A stretch of 12,041 bases of DNA from Rickettsiales bacterium (lineage in GTDB: Bacteria > Pseudomonadota > Alphaproteobacteria > Rickettsiales > UBA1997). Location: positions 1-12,041 of the forward strand of contig CANEUR010000013.1 of NCBI GenBank assembly GCA_947441875.1, given 5' to 3'. Made by a program: the position numbers and the translations under genes. Position 1 is the first letter of the stretch. Each line of letters opens with the position of its first letter. This document shows positions 1 to 6,849 of this stretch, one piece after another. Below the pieces are notes generated by a model. The model had not been told where the DNA came from, did no database searches, and saw only the letters and a program-made list of their open reading frames with translations.

Positions 1-186
1 AAAATTATGATGAAAAGTTATTTGGCAATTTTTATCAAAATCATTAGAAAAAACACAGTTAAAACCAGCCTGCTCAAAGCCAATTTTTATGCCACCAACC
101 CCTGCAAATAAGTCGATGAAGTTAGTGTTTAAGGTTTTGTTATAATTTGGCAGATTATTAAAACTGGCAAATAAATTTTCTTGCAT
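1..186 (-). CDS. C5 cytosine-specific DNA methyltransferase, N-terminal part (runs off the left edge)
   Basis: This gene would methylate C5 of cytosine in a specific DNA target, using S-adenosylmethionine. Only the first 62 codons lie in the window. Read from CAT at 184-186, residues about 23-36 give FIDLFAGVGGIKIGF, the motif I (AdoMet-binding FxGxGG) of the Dcm/HhaI family. It is followed by GFNCVFSNDFDKNC, matching the motif II region in which an acidic residue follows a hydrophobic strand. The catalytic Pro-Cys motif IV and the target-recognition domain are outside the window. No in-frame ATG lies nearby upstream and no Shine-Dalgarno is visible, so the start rests on family length: about 22 residues before motif I is normal. 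It could be a solitary methylase or half of a restriction-modification system; its partner would lie further left, unless the short ORF at 261-359 is a remnant of one. Confidence 0.87.
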   Translation of the reverse strand, partial: MQENLFASFNNLPNYNKTLNTNFIDLFAGVGGIKIGFEQAGFNCVFSNDFDKNCQITFHHNF

Positions 187-260
187 ATTTTGGTTTTTTG
201 ATGATGAAAAACTGGTGTTTTGAAATTTTACAACAAACTGCAAAAAAAACTAGCAAAAAA

Positions 261-359
261 TTAAAACAAATTTGGGATGCAACATTCCCATTCAGTTTTG
301 TAATTATTTAATCTCCATTGCAAAACATCATGGCGAATTTTATTAACTAGATCTTTCAT
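261..359 (-). CDS. Short 32-codon ORF, unrecognised; possible restriction-gene remnant
   Basis: This minus-strand frame starts at ATG (357-359), ends at TAA (261-263), and lies between gltX and the methyltransferase gene. Its first 20 residues, MKDLVNKIRHDVLQWRLNNY, look protein-like: amphipathic, with an IRxxVxxWRxxxY pattern. From memory this resembles the segment preceding the helicase core of some type III-like restriction enzymes (VNxIRxxVxxWRxxxY), but I cannot verify that. The last 12 residues do not continue such a pattern. The frame is also open upstream of the ATG, back past the end of gltX. There is no ribosome binding site. It could be a real tiny gene, the eroded start of a restriction enzyme, or chance. 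Confidence 0.25.
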   Translation of the reverse strand: MKDLVNKIRHDVLQWRLNNYKTEWECCIPNLF

Positions 360-403
360 AAATATAAAATAGTTACTTTTGTTTTTTGGAGGTGGTAGTT
401 TTT

Positions 404-1780
404 TTATAGAGCATTTTCAAGTCTAGCTAAAACTTCTTCTTTGCCTAAAATATGTAAAATATCAAAAATTCCCAGAGCAGATGACGCAGAAAAAGTAAGA
501 GCAATGCGTAAAGCAATGCCAAAAGTATTGATTTTTAAACCAGATTGAGTAGAAAAATCGCTTAAAACCTGCTTAATTTCGGCAGGTTGCCAATGGTTTA
601 TTTGACTTAAAACTTGTTTGATTTGCTGTAAAATTAATTTTTTTTCGGTTAAAATTAGTAAATCTGGCTGGCTAATTGCTTGCTGGCTATGCTGATAATA
701 AACCGAGCAAATATTAGCTAAATCGGTGAGTAAATTAGCTTTTTCTTTGGCAAATTGTAGCACTTTTAAAAACCGTTCTTCTTCAAGTGAATTTGGTTTT
801 TTGGGTAAAAATTTAGTGATTAAAGATAGTAAATTATTGCTGTTTTTAATATAGTGATGGTTTAAATGATTGAGTTTAGCAAAATCAAACCTTGCAGGCG
901 ATTTGCCAACATTTTTAAGATCAAACCAAGCAATGGCATTTTCATCGGTAATAATTTCGTGGTCGCCATAACTCCAGCCCAAACGCAGCAAGTAATTTCG
1001 AATTGCCTCTGGCAAATAACCTTGTTGTTGATAATCAAGAACACCAGTTGCCCCATGCCTTTTTGAAAGTTTAGATCCATCGGCCCCGTGTATTAAAGGA
1101 ATGTGAGCAAATTGTGGCACAGGCCAGTTTAAAGCCTGGTAAATAATTTTTTGCCGAAAAGCATTAGTAAAATGGTCGTTGCCACGAATAATATGAGTAA
1201 TTTGCATATCGTAATCATCAACCACCACAGCAAACATATAGGTAGGAGTTTGATCGCTTCTTAACAAAACCAAATCATCAAGCTCGGTATTGGCAACACT
1301 CACTTGCCCTTGCACTAAATCGTATATAGTGGTAAAACCATCTTGTGGAGCTTTGATTCGAAGCACTGGCTTAATGGCGCTTGGTTGTGAAGGGGTTTTG
1401 TTTCGCCAAGGGCTTTGAAAACGAAAAACCTGCCCTTTGTTTTCGGCTTGTTTTCGCATTTCTTCGAGTTCTTGGGCAGGAGTATAACATAAATATGCCT
1501 TGCCAGATTCAAGCAATTGCTTTGCCACCTGTTGGTGCCGAGCCTGATTTTGGCTTTGTAAAACTGGCAAGCCATCATAAGGTAAGTCAAGCCATTTTAA
1601 ACCATCTAAAATAGCATCAATTGCTGGTTGAGTAGAGCGAACTTGATCGGTATCTTCGATTCGAAGTAAAAATTTGCCTTGATGATGTTTGGCAAATAAA
1701 TAGTTAAATAATGCCGTTCTTGCAGTGCCAATATGCAAAAAACCAGTAGGCGAAGGAGCAAAACGAACAACAACCGACAT
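404..1780 (-). CDS. gltX: Glutamyl-tRNA synthetase
   Basis: Cytoplasmic class I aminoacyl-tRNA synthetase that charges tRNA(Glu) with glutamate; in bacteria without GlnRS it also mischarges tRNA(Gln) for the GatCAB amidotransferase. The 458 residues are the normal length. The Rossmann catalytic core starts at once, with PSPTGFLHIGTARTALFN at residues 9-26 containing the HIGH-class motif (HIGT, 16-19). IEDTDQ (41-46) and the tRNA acceptor-binding stretch with IIRGNDHF (197-204) follow, and the second signature SKLSKR spans 236-241. The C-terminal helical anticodon-binding region is complete. The start overlaps the upstream ald stop by one base (TAATG), so the two are probably cotranscribed and translationally coupled. 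Many alphaproteobacteria carry two gltX copies; which copy this is cannot be told here. Confidence 0.97.
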   Translation of the reverse strand: MSVVVRFAPSPTGFLHIGTARTALFNYLFAKHHQGKFLLRIEDTDQVRSTQPAIDAILDGLKWLDLPYDGLPVLQSQNQARHQQVAKQLLESGKAYLCYTPAQELEEMRKQAENKGQVFRFQSPWRNKTPSQPSAIKPVLRIKAPQDGFTTIYDLVQGQVSVANTELDDLVLLRSDQTPTYMFAVVVDDYDMQITHIIRGNDHFTNAFRQKIIYQALNWPVPQFAHIPLIHGADGSKLSKRHGATGVLDYQQQGYLPEAIRNYLLRLGWSYGDHEIITDENAIAWFDLKNVGKSPARFDFAKLNHLNHHYIKNSNNLLSLITKFLPKKPNSLEEERFLKVLQFAKEKANLLTDLANICSVYYQHSQQAISQPDLLILTEKKLILQQIKQVLSQINHWQPAEIKQVLSDFSTQSGLKINTFGIALRIALTFSASSALGIFDILHILGKEEVLARLENAL

Positions 1781-2892
1781 TATAAAAACTCGCTTAAATT
1801 AAAATAATGATAACCCAAACTATCAGCAACCGCTTTATGAGTTATTTTACCATTTAACACATTAACACCACAAGCAAGATGTTTATTTTCAAGAGAAGCC
1901 TTGGCATAGCCTTTATTTGCAATTTCAAGAGCAAAAGGCAATGTGGCATTTTCAAGAGCCTTGGTGGAGGTTCTGGCAACCGCTCCTGGCATGTTAGTTA
2001 CGCAATAATGAATAACTCCCTCAACTTCATAAGTTGGATTGCTATGTGAGGTTGGTTTGCTAGTTTCAAAACAACCGCCCTGATCAATAGCAATATCAAC
2101 TAAAACCGCTCCTTTTTTCATTTTTTTCACTAAATCAAGCGAAACCAATTTAGGAGCCGAAGCACCAGCTACCAAAACAGCTCCAATTACCAAATCGGAA
2201 TCAAGAATATTTTTTGCAATATTTTCATGCGAAGCATATAAAGTAGTAATACTATTGCCAAAAATATCAGATAAATAGCGAAGTCTTGGTAAAGATTTAT
2301 CAAGAATTACCACTTCTGCACCAAAACCAATGGCTACTTTAGCTGCATTCGTGCCAGCCACTCCGCCACCAATAATTAACACTTTACCACAACTCACACC
2401 AGGAACTCCGCCTAGTAAAATGCCTCTACCTCCTTGAGATTTTTCAAGATGAGTTGCCCCTGCTTGCACTGCTAATTTACCAGCAATTTCACTCATCGGC
2501 GAAAGTAAAGGAAGCGAATTATCGGAAGCAGTAACTGTTTCAAAAGCAATAGCTATACAACCAGATTTTAGAAGCATTTTAGTAAGCTCCGGCTCGGCTG
2601 CCAAATGCAAATATGAAAAAAGAAGTTGGTTTTGTTTAAGCATTATACATTCTTCTGGTTGCGGCTCTTTAACTTTAAAAATTAATTCAGCTTTGTCGTA
2701 AATTTGCTGAGCAGAATTTAAAATAGTGGCACCAACCTGTTGATAATGATGATCGGCAAAACCAATTTCTAGACCTGCGTTACTTTGCACCAAAACCTGA
2801 TGACCATTTAATAAAAATTCTTTTATCGATGCTGGAGTAATAGCGCAACGATATTCATGATTTTTGATTTCTTTTGGAATGCCTACTAACAT
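1780..2892 (-). CDS. ald: Alanine dehydrogenase
   Basis: NAD-dependent enzyme that interconverts L-alanine and pyruvate plus ammonium, linking amino-acid catabolism to central carbon metabolism. It has 370 residues, the usual length. It opens with VGIPKEIKNHEYRCAITP, and the family's catalytic and substrate residues fall where expected: Arg15, Lys75 (FKVKEP), His96 (SYLHLAAE) and Asp270 (DIAIDQGG). The Rossmann NAD motif VLIIGGGVAGTNAAKVA spans about 171-187, and the C-terminal signature NMPGAVARTSTKAL is present. These features separate it from the related transhydrogenase alpha subunit, which is larger and membrane-associated. It is first of a pair with gltX, overlapping it by one base. The leader (2893-2956) is AT-rich; I found no convincing promoter or ribosome binding site. 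Confidence 0.97.
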   Translation of the reverse strand: MLVGIPKEIKNHEYRCAITPASIKEFLLNGHQVLVQSNAGLEIGFADHHYQQVGATILNSAQQIYDKAELIFKVKEPQPEECIMLKQNQLLFSYLHLAAEPELTKMLLKSGCIAIAFETVTASDNSLPLLSPMSEIAGKLAVQAGATHLEKSQGGRGILLGGVPGVSCGKVLIIGGGVAGTNAAKVAIGFGAEVVILDKSLPRLRYLSDIFGNSITTLYASHENIAKNILDSDLVIGAVLVAGASAPKLVSLDLVKKMKKGAVLVDIAIDQGGCFETSKPTSHSNPTYEVEGVIHYCVTNMPGAVARTSTKALENATLPFALEIANKGYAKASLENKHLACGVNVLNGKITHKAVADSLGYHYFNLSEFL

Positions 2893-2956
2893 AAAATAAA
2901 TTATTAAAAAAACTTACAGAACAAATATATTGCTATAATATTTTTACCAGTTTATT

Positions 2957-3025
2957 TTATAAGGCAAGCAGATTTTTTATGTATTTATAGCAACTATCAC
3001 TCTTGTTGATTAATGCAACAATTGA
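2957..3025 (-). other. Open extension beyond the rmlD stop codon (22 codons), possible lost C-terminus
   Basis: Directly after the TAA that ends the RmlD-like gene, the same frame stays open for 22 codons and stops at TAA 2957-2959. The translation, SIVALINKSD and onward, ends CYKYIKNLLAL. RmlD proteins usually extend 15-30 residues beyond the RPxNSRLDNxK motif, in an amphipathic helix often ending like YLKELL, which this stretch would supply. It is therefore plausible that the stop truncates a formerly longer protein, or that the base call is wrong. An AT-rich spacer can also stay open for 22 codons by chance. Confidence 0.4.
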
Positions 3026-3859
3026 TTAATCTAACAAAATAAATTTTTTTATTTTGTTATTATCTAATCGAGAATTTTTTGGTCTAGTTGCTTTAGTTAG
3101 ATATTTAGAGCTGTCAATAGCAACAACATCTTCTAAAATAATGTTACATTGAGAGATTCTTAATTTTTCTAATATTTGGCAAGCAAAAGTATACCAAGAT
3201 ATATAAATTCCGTTATTTAAATGATAGATGCCACTTGGAATATCTAGTGATTTCAAACTATTCCTAGCAATAAAATCTACATCTGTTGGGCTTCCTATTT
3301 GATCGTTTACAACACTAATTGAAGTTTTTTGTTGAGCTAATTTCGTAATAGTATTAACGAAATTTTTACTATTTATATTATGATTATAAAGCCAAGAAAC
3401 TCGAAAAATAAGATAAGAACAACTGGATTTAATAATTTTCTCCTCTGCCCATAATTTAGTTTTGCCATAAAAATTAAGCGGTTTCAAATTAGATGTATTA
3501 TTTTCGCAGAAAGCCAAATCACCACTGCCATCAAAAACATAGTCTGTAGAATAATGAATTAGGCGAATTTGATTTTTTTGACAAAAGTTTGCTAAAATTT
3601 CTACCGCAAGATGATTGATATTGTTGCAAATTTCTTGTTCTTCTTCTGCTTTATCAACATTTGTATAAGCTATGCAGTTAAAAATAAATTGCGGAATATC
3701 AATGAGATTATCTAAAAATTGTTGCAAATTAACCATGTTATTAAAATCAACATTTTCTCTAGAATAACAAGCGCTTTGATATTGTGTATTATATGACAAT
3801 ATTTTTAATAAAGCCTCAGCTAATTGACCAGTTTTGCCGAATACAAGAATTTTTGTCAT
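3026..3859 (-). CDS. rmlD: dTDP-4-dehydrorhamnose reductase (RmlD-like), possibly C-terminally shortened
   Basis: NADPH-dependent short-chain reductase making dTDP-L-rhamnose from dTDP-4-dehydro-L-rhamnose, the last step in supplying rhamnose for surface polysaccharide. It has 277 residues; the family is usually about 280-300. The nucleotide-binding motif is at 8-13 (GKTGQL), NCIAYTNVDKAE (61-72) is the family's NxAAYTxVDxAE box, and the catalytic triad is visible as STD (104-106) and Tyr131/Lys135 in YGKTK. RPKNSRLDNNK near the end matches the conserved RPxxSxLDxxK. Soon after, at KKFILLD, the protein ends where relatives continue with a final helix (see 2957-3025). The start overlaps the upstream glycosyltransferase stop by four bases (ATGA) and has no Shine-Dalgarno, which suggests coupling. 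No rmlA, rmlB or rmlC is present here. Confidence 0.88.
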   Translation of the reverse strand: MTKILVFGKTGQLAEALLKILSYNTQYQSACYSRENVDFNNMVNLQQFLDNLIDIPQFIFNCIAYTNVDKAEEEQEICNNINHLAVEILANFCQKNQIRLIHYSTDYVFDGSGDLAFCENNTSNLKPLNFYGKTKLWAEEKIIKSSCSYLIFRVSWLYNHNINSKNFVNTITKLAQQKTSISVVNDQIGSPTDVDFIARNSLKSLDIPSGIYHLNNGIYISWYTFACQILEKLRISQCNIILEDVVAIDSSKYLTKATRPKNSRLDNNKIKKFILLD

Positions 3860-4734
3860 TTTATTTTTAATTTATTTAATAAAAACGGTATTTCACCCCT
3901 AGATTTATTGTTAGCATTAAAAGCTTTTAAACCAATTAAACAAGAAAAACAACCAAAACTAAAAGCAAATTTATGAATCGCTTTTTCATGATTAAACATT
4001 ACTAAATATATTAAACCAGAAAAAAAATAAGCAATAGTTAAACGAATAGTTGAGCGAATAAAATTAAAACCACCTTTCCTTTTTTGCTTATATTTTGTTT
4101 TTGACCAGCCAAGATGCCAAAATCGACGATAGATATCAGATATTGATTTTATTGATGATTTGGCACCAAAATGTATAGCATAACAATTATTGATGGTGGC
4201 ATTTTTATATCCCAAAGATATACTTCTGTCAGATAAATCAGAATCTTCAGCAAACATAAAAAATTGCTCATCAAAAAAACCAATTTTATCAAGATTTATC
4301 ATGTTCATAAAAAGAACTCCACCTACAATAAAATGAGTATAAGAAAATTTATCAATAGATTCATTAATAAAATTTTCTGATTGTTTATTAAAAATTACTG
4401 GACTTGCCAATGCTATTTCTGGATTATTTGACAATACTTCAAGACAATTTATAATTGTATTGTCTGTAATAATAGTATCAGGATTTAAAATAAGTGTATA
4501 TTTAGTTTTTACTTGCCGCAGAACTATATTGTTCCCCCTTCCAAAGCCAATATTTTGATCATTTTTGATAACCTTAACCGATAAAAAATTTTTTTTTACT
4601 ATTGAGATAGTATCATCAGAGCTAGCATTATCTATAACAAAAATTTGATAATTATCAGTATTGAAGCTTTCAAGACATTGCTTTATAACTTGCGAACTAT
4701 TATAAGTAAGAATAATGATTGTTAAATCTAACAT
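3856..4734 (-). CDS. Family 2 glycosyltransferase, rhamnosyltransferase-like (second of a tandem pair)
   Basis: Predicted inverting GT-A glycosyltransferase adding a sugar, plausibly rhamnose, to a lipid-linked surface glycan at the inner face of the inner membrane. With the start at 4734 it has 292 residues. The core reads LTIIILTYNSS (4-14), VIDNASSDDT (33-42), NIGFGRGNN (61-69) and LNPDT (83-87, the metal-binding DxD equivalent). Later come GFFDEQFF (152-159) and EDSDLSDR (163-170, base and acceptor motif), then His188. The C-terminal third is basic, with a hydrophobic segment around 233-247 for membrane attachment. An in-frame ATG at 4764 exists, but 4734 is preferred: it has the clearest Shine-Dalgarno in the window (GAGAGG at 4740-4745, five bases away) and starts one base after the upstream stop. 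The rhamnose link is inferred from the adjoining rmlD. Confidence 0.88.
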   Translation of the reverse strand: MLDLTIIILTYNSSQVIKQCLESFNTDNYQIFVIDNASSDDTISIVKKNFLSVKVIKNDQNIGFGRGNNIVLRQVKTKYTLILNPDTIITDNTIINCLEVLSNNPEIALASPVIFNKQSENFINESIDKFSYTHFIVGGVLFMNMINLDKIGFFDEQFFMFAEDSDLSDRSISLGYKNATINNCYAIHFGAKSSIKSISDIYRRFWHLGWSKTKYKQKRKGGFNFIRSTIRLTIAYFFSGLIYLVMFNHEKAIHKFAFSFGCFSCLIGLKAFNANNKSRGEIPFLLNKLKIK

Positions 4735-4735
4735 C

Positions 4736-5623
4736 TTAACCTCTCGGATTATCATTTTTATCAAAAGCCGTGAGCCTTGCTAAATAAGAGATAGTACCGC
4801 AAAAAGATGCGAAATTTTGCACAATTTTTATCTTGTTACATGCAACAGCATAAAACAAGATTTGTGCAAAAAAAGAAAAACTTAATTTTATCGCTGAAAA
4901 CATCGCTTTACTTTTGCCTTTTTGCTTTTCTTTCCAGTAAAATTTTGACAATGCCCGATGCCAAAATCTTCTATAAAGAGAACGAAGATTTTTACCACTG
5001 GAACCGCTACCAATATGATAACCAAATATTTCTGGGAAAATAGCGATTTTATATTTTTTTTGAACTACTCTATGAGATATTTCGTCATCTTCATAGTATA
5101 AAAAAATTTTTTCATCAAAAAAACCTATTTGACGAAAAATAGACATATTAAAAAATAAAATAGCTCCAATAATATATTTTACACTCATAAAATCTTTTTC
5201 AACCTCAATTGTATTGCCTTTTACAATATTTAATTCTTGCTTAATATCTTGCTCTTGACAAGGATAATAATTTAGCAACAAAGGACCAGCCAAAGCTATT
5301 TGCCGATCTTGTTGCATTTTACTAATTATTTTTTCTATATCAACAGAAAAAATAAAAGCATCTGGATTTAAAATAAGAGCATAATCTGTTTTAATACTTT
5401 TTAAACCTATATTATTAGCTCTACCATAACCAATATTTTTTTCATTAACAATTATTTTAACAAAAGGAAAATTACTCTTAACAAGAGCTACCGTTTCATC
5501 TGTGCTTTTATTGTCAATAACTATTGTCTCATATTTTTGAAAATCAATTTTTTCCAAGCAAGATAAAATTATAGCCGAGCTATTAAAAGTTGTAATAATT
5601 ATAGCCAAATGTGAGTTATTCAT
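4736..5623 (-). CDS. Family 2 glycosyltransferase (first of a tandem pair)
   Basis: Predicted GT-A glycosyltransferase for surface polysaccharide, 295 residues. Motifs run LAIIITTFNSS (6-16), VIDNKSTDET (35-44), NIGYGRANN (63-71), LNPDA (86-90), GFFDEKIF (167-174), EDDEISHR (178-185) and His203. It matches the downstream glycosyltransferase over its whole length, including a shared tail: LYRRFWHRALSK here versus IYRRFWHLGWSK there, a basic stretch, a hydrophobic segment (about 249-262), and a closing FD/NxNxxxRG motif. The pair therefore looks like an old tandem duplication. This copy stops at NPRG, whereas its partner runs about 12 residues further, and the codons for that RG overlap the partner's ribosome binding site. 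It is likely the first gene of the sugar operon; I see no convincing promoter upstream. Acceptor and donor sugars are unknown. Confidence 0.87.
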   Translation of the reverse strand: MNNSHLAIIITTFNSSAIILSCLEKIDFQKYETIVIDNKSTDETVALVKSNFPFVKIIVNEKNIGYGRANNIGLKSIKTDYALILNPDAFIFSVDIEKIISKMQQDRQIALAGPLLLNYYPCQEQDIKQELNIVKGNTIEVEKDFMSVKYIIGAILFFNMSIFRQIGFFDEKIFLYYEDDEISHRVVQKKYKIAIFPEIFGYHIGSGSSGKNLRSLYRRFWHRALSKFYWKEKQKGKSKAMFSAIKLSFSFFAQILFYAVACNKIKIVQNFASFCGTISYLARLTAFDKNDNPRG

Positions 5624-5793
5624 GTCATAAATTATTTAAAGTTTTAGAAAAATTTTAAGCAAAAAAATTTCAATATCCAGCAAAAAATTTTACAAATTCA
5701 TATTCTAAATCATATTGCAATGCTTGATTTTAAAGGATTAGTTGGGTATTTTATATTTTTTTAAAAAAATTTGTTTTTTTTATAAAAAACTTG
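5624..5793. other. AT-rich spacer between the sugar cluster and the small-RNA promoter
   Basis: No gene is supported in this 170-base stretch, which is almost entirely A and T. It contains self-complementary A/T tracts, for example GTTTTTT at 5773-5779 against AAAAAAC at 5784-5790 with a four-base loop, and an A7/T7 pair at about 5764-5780. These lie just upstream of the promoter at 5794 and could act as an UP element. A 19-codon minus-strand run at 5673-5729 looks vaguely protein-like but has no start codon. Confidence 0.5.
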
Positions 5794-5822
5794 TTGACAA
5801 TAATAAAATTAAATCTTACAAT
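5794..5822 (+). promoter_or_regulatory. Strong sigma70-type promoter for the candidate small RNA
   Basis: A perfect -35 box TTGACA (5794-5799) is separated by 17 bases from a -10 box TACAAT (5817-5822) that matches TATAAT at five of six positions. A/T tracts lie immediately upstream. Initiation six or seven bases after the -10 box would fall at about A5829, exactly where the first RNA stem begins. No open reading frame of useful size follows, so the promoter most likely serves a non-coding transcript. Confidence 0.75.
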
Positions 5823-5828
5823 ATTTAT

Positions 5829-5930
5829 ACACCACAAAGGTTTTTAAGTCATCACTAAAAAACCCAAATCGGTGTAGATGGATAGTATAAATTGCATTTT
5901 CCCCAATTTGCAGTTTTGCTATCCATTTTT
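5829..5930 (+). ncRNA. Candidate structured small RNA of about 100 nt, unassigned family
   Basis: The predicted transcript runs from the start set by the 5794-5822 promoter to the T-run of a terminator hairpin. Its 5' half folds as a two-part stem: ACACC (5829-5833) pairs with GGTGT (5871-5875), and inside it GGTTTTT (5839-5845) pairs with AAAAACC (5858-5864), enclosing a 12-base loop AAGTCATCACTA. Internal loops of five and six bases separate the two stems. The 3' half is the terminator hairpin at 5878-5930. It lacks the hallmarks I know for SRP RNA, tmRNA, 6S RNA or tRNA. It converges on parA and ends two bases before the parA stop, so read-through would make parA antisense RNA. Function is unknown; existence is inferred from promoter, structure and terminator together. 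Confidence 0.65.
5878..5930 (+). terminator. Intrinsic terminator of the candidate small RNA
   Basis: ATGGATAG (5878-5885) pairs perfectly with CTATCCAT (5919-5926), and an inner stem AAATTG (5889-5894) pairs with CAATTT (5904-5909) around a nine-base loop rich in T and C. The outer stem runs directly into TTTTT (5926-5930) on the plus strand. The minus strand has no T-run after the same hairpin, so it works as a terminator for the plus strand rather than for parA. Confidence 0.7.
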
Positions 5931-5932
5931 AA

Positions 5933-6718
5933 TTATAAAAAACTTTTTTTTAAAATTTCTTCAGCTAATTCTTGATAACATCTTGCACCCAATGATTTTG
6001 GATCATAAATTATTCCTGGCATGCCATGAGAAGGGGCCTCTGATAATTTAATATTTCGCGGTATACATGTTTGATAAACTTTTTCCCCTAAAAAATCTCT
6101 TACATCTTTTTCAACCTGCTCGGTTAATTTATTTCTTTTATCATGCATTGTCAAAACTATTCCGCTAATATTTAAATCATCATTAAAATTTTGCTTAATC
6201 AAATCTATTGTATTCAATAAATGACTTAATCCTTCTAATGAAAAAAACTCACATTGCATTGGTATTAATATATTATTAGAAGCAACCATTGCATTAATAG
6301 TAATCAAACCTAACGAAGGTGGACAATCAATAATAATTATATCGTAATCTTTTTTAAGCAAATCTAGTTCTTTTTGCAAAATATATTCCCTGTTCTCTAT
6401 CGATGCAATTTCTATATCCAAAACTGAAAGATCAACAGTAGAAGTGATTAGTTTTAAATTTTTTATAAATGTTGGCATTATAGCTGTTGAGATTTTTATT
6501 TCACCAATCAAAACCTCATAGACAGTATTTTGTCTATGCGAAAACTCAATGCCCATTCCTGTACTAGTATTGCCTTGGGGATCGAGATCTATCAACAAAA
6601 CTCTCCTTCCTTTTATTGCAAAAGATGTAGCCAAATTAATTGCTGTTGTTGTTTTTCCAACTCCTCCTTTTTGATTTACAACTGAAAAAACTTTAGTAAT
6701 GACATTATTATTTTGCAT
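5933..6718 (-). CDS. parA: Chromosome partitioning ATPase ParA (Soj)
   Basis: Cytoplasmic deviant-Walker ATPase that binds DNA nonspecifically when ATP-bound and drives segregation of ParB-parS complexes. It has 261 residues, typical of the short chromosomal type without an N-terminal helix-turn-helix. The deviant Walker A box KGGVGKTTTAINLA begins at Lys17, with the signature lysine preceding GGVGKT. The Walker A' motif DLDPQGNTSTG is at 44-54, and the Walker B region IIIIDCPPSLGLITINAM lies around 126-143. The C-terminal part has the usual IPRNIKLSEAPSHGMP motif. It is transcribed divergently from parB, an unusual arrangement since the two normally form one operon. There is no Shine-Dalgarno. 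The gene faces the small RNA at its 3' end with a two-base gap. Confidence 0.96.
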   Translation of the reverse strand: MQNNNVITKVFSVVNQKGGVGKTTTAINLATSFAIKGRRVLLIDLDPQGNTSTGMGIEFSHRQNTVYEVLIGEIKISTAIMPTFIKNLKLITSTVDLSVLDIEIASIENREYILQKELDLLKKDYDIIIIDCPPSLGLITINAMVASNNILIPMQCEFFSLEGLSHLLNTIDLIKQNFNDDLNISGIVLTMHDKRNKLTEQVEKDVRDFLGEKVYQTCIPRNIKLSEAPSHGMPGIIYDPKSLGARCYQELAEEILKKSFL

Positions 6719-6807
6719 TTTGAGATATTAAAAAACCATACAGGAATCGTTGTATCAAATTAGCGACACGACACTCCCATAATATATTTAGCATAAAGAA
6801 CTCTATA

Positions 6808-6836
6808 AGTTTAATAAATTAATTTTGTTAAATCAA
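6808..6836 (-). promoter_or_regulatory. Possible parA promoter
   Basis: On the minus strand TTGATT (6831-6836) and TAAACT (6808-6813) are spaced by 17 bases, a reasonable but imperfect sigma70 match. Transcription would start near 6801, giving a leader of about 80 bases before the parA ATG. In such AT-rich DNA a match of this quality can occur by chance. Confidence 0.35.
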
Positions 6837-6849
6837 TAGAAAAAAATAC

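Noticed and set aside
862..1614. Several 66-91 codon frames on both strands inside gltX
   Set aside because: All are shadows of the complete glutamyl-tRNA synthetase frame.
2935..2967. TTGCCT and TATTAT as an ald promoter on the minus strand
   Set aside because: Spacing is 21 bases, too long for a sigma70 promoter, and the boxes are weak.
3003..3021. TTGTTG/CAACAA inverted repeat just after rmlD as a possible operon terminator
   Set aside because: Six-bp weak stem with no T-run following on the minus strand; it also lies in the possible coding extension.
4807..5043. 78-codon plus-strand frame
   Set aside because: It is the complement of a clear GT2 glycosyltransferase and has no protein-family features.
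5673..5729. 19-codon minus-strand run that looks like the tail of a protein (ending KFFAGY)
   Set aside because: No start codon, bounded by stops, too short to identify; chance is enough in this spacer.
5878..6050. Plus-strand frame opening at ATG 5878 and running into antisense of parA
   Set aside because: It begins inside the terminator hairpin of the small RNA and mostly follows the complement of parA; the peptide shows no recognisable features.
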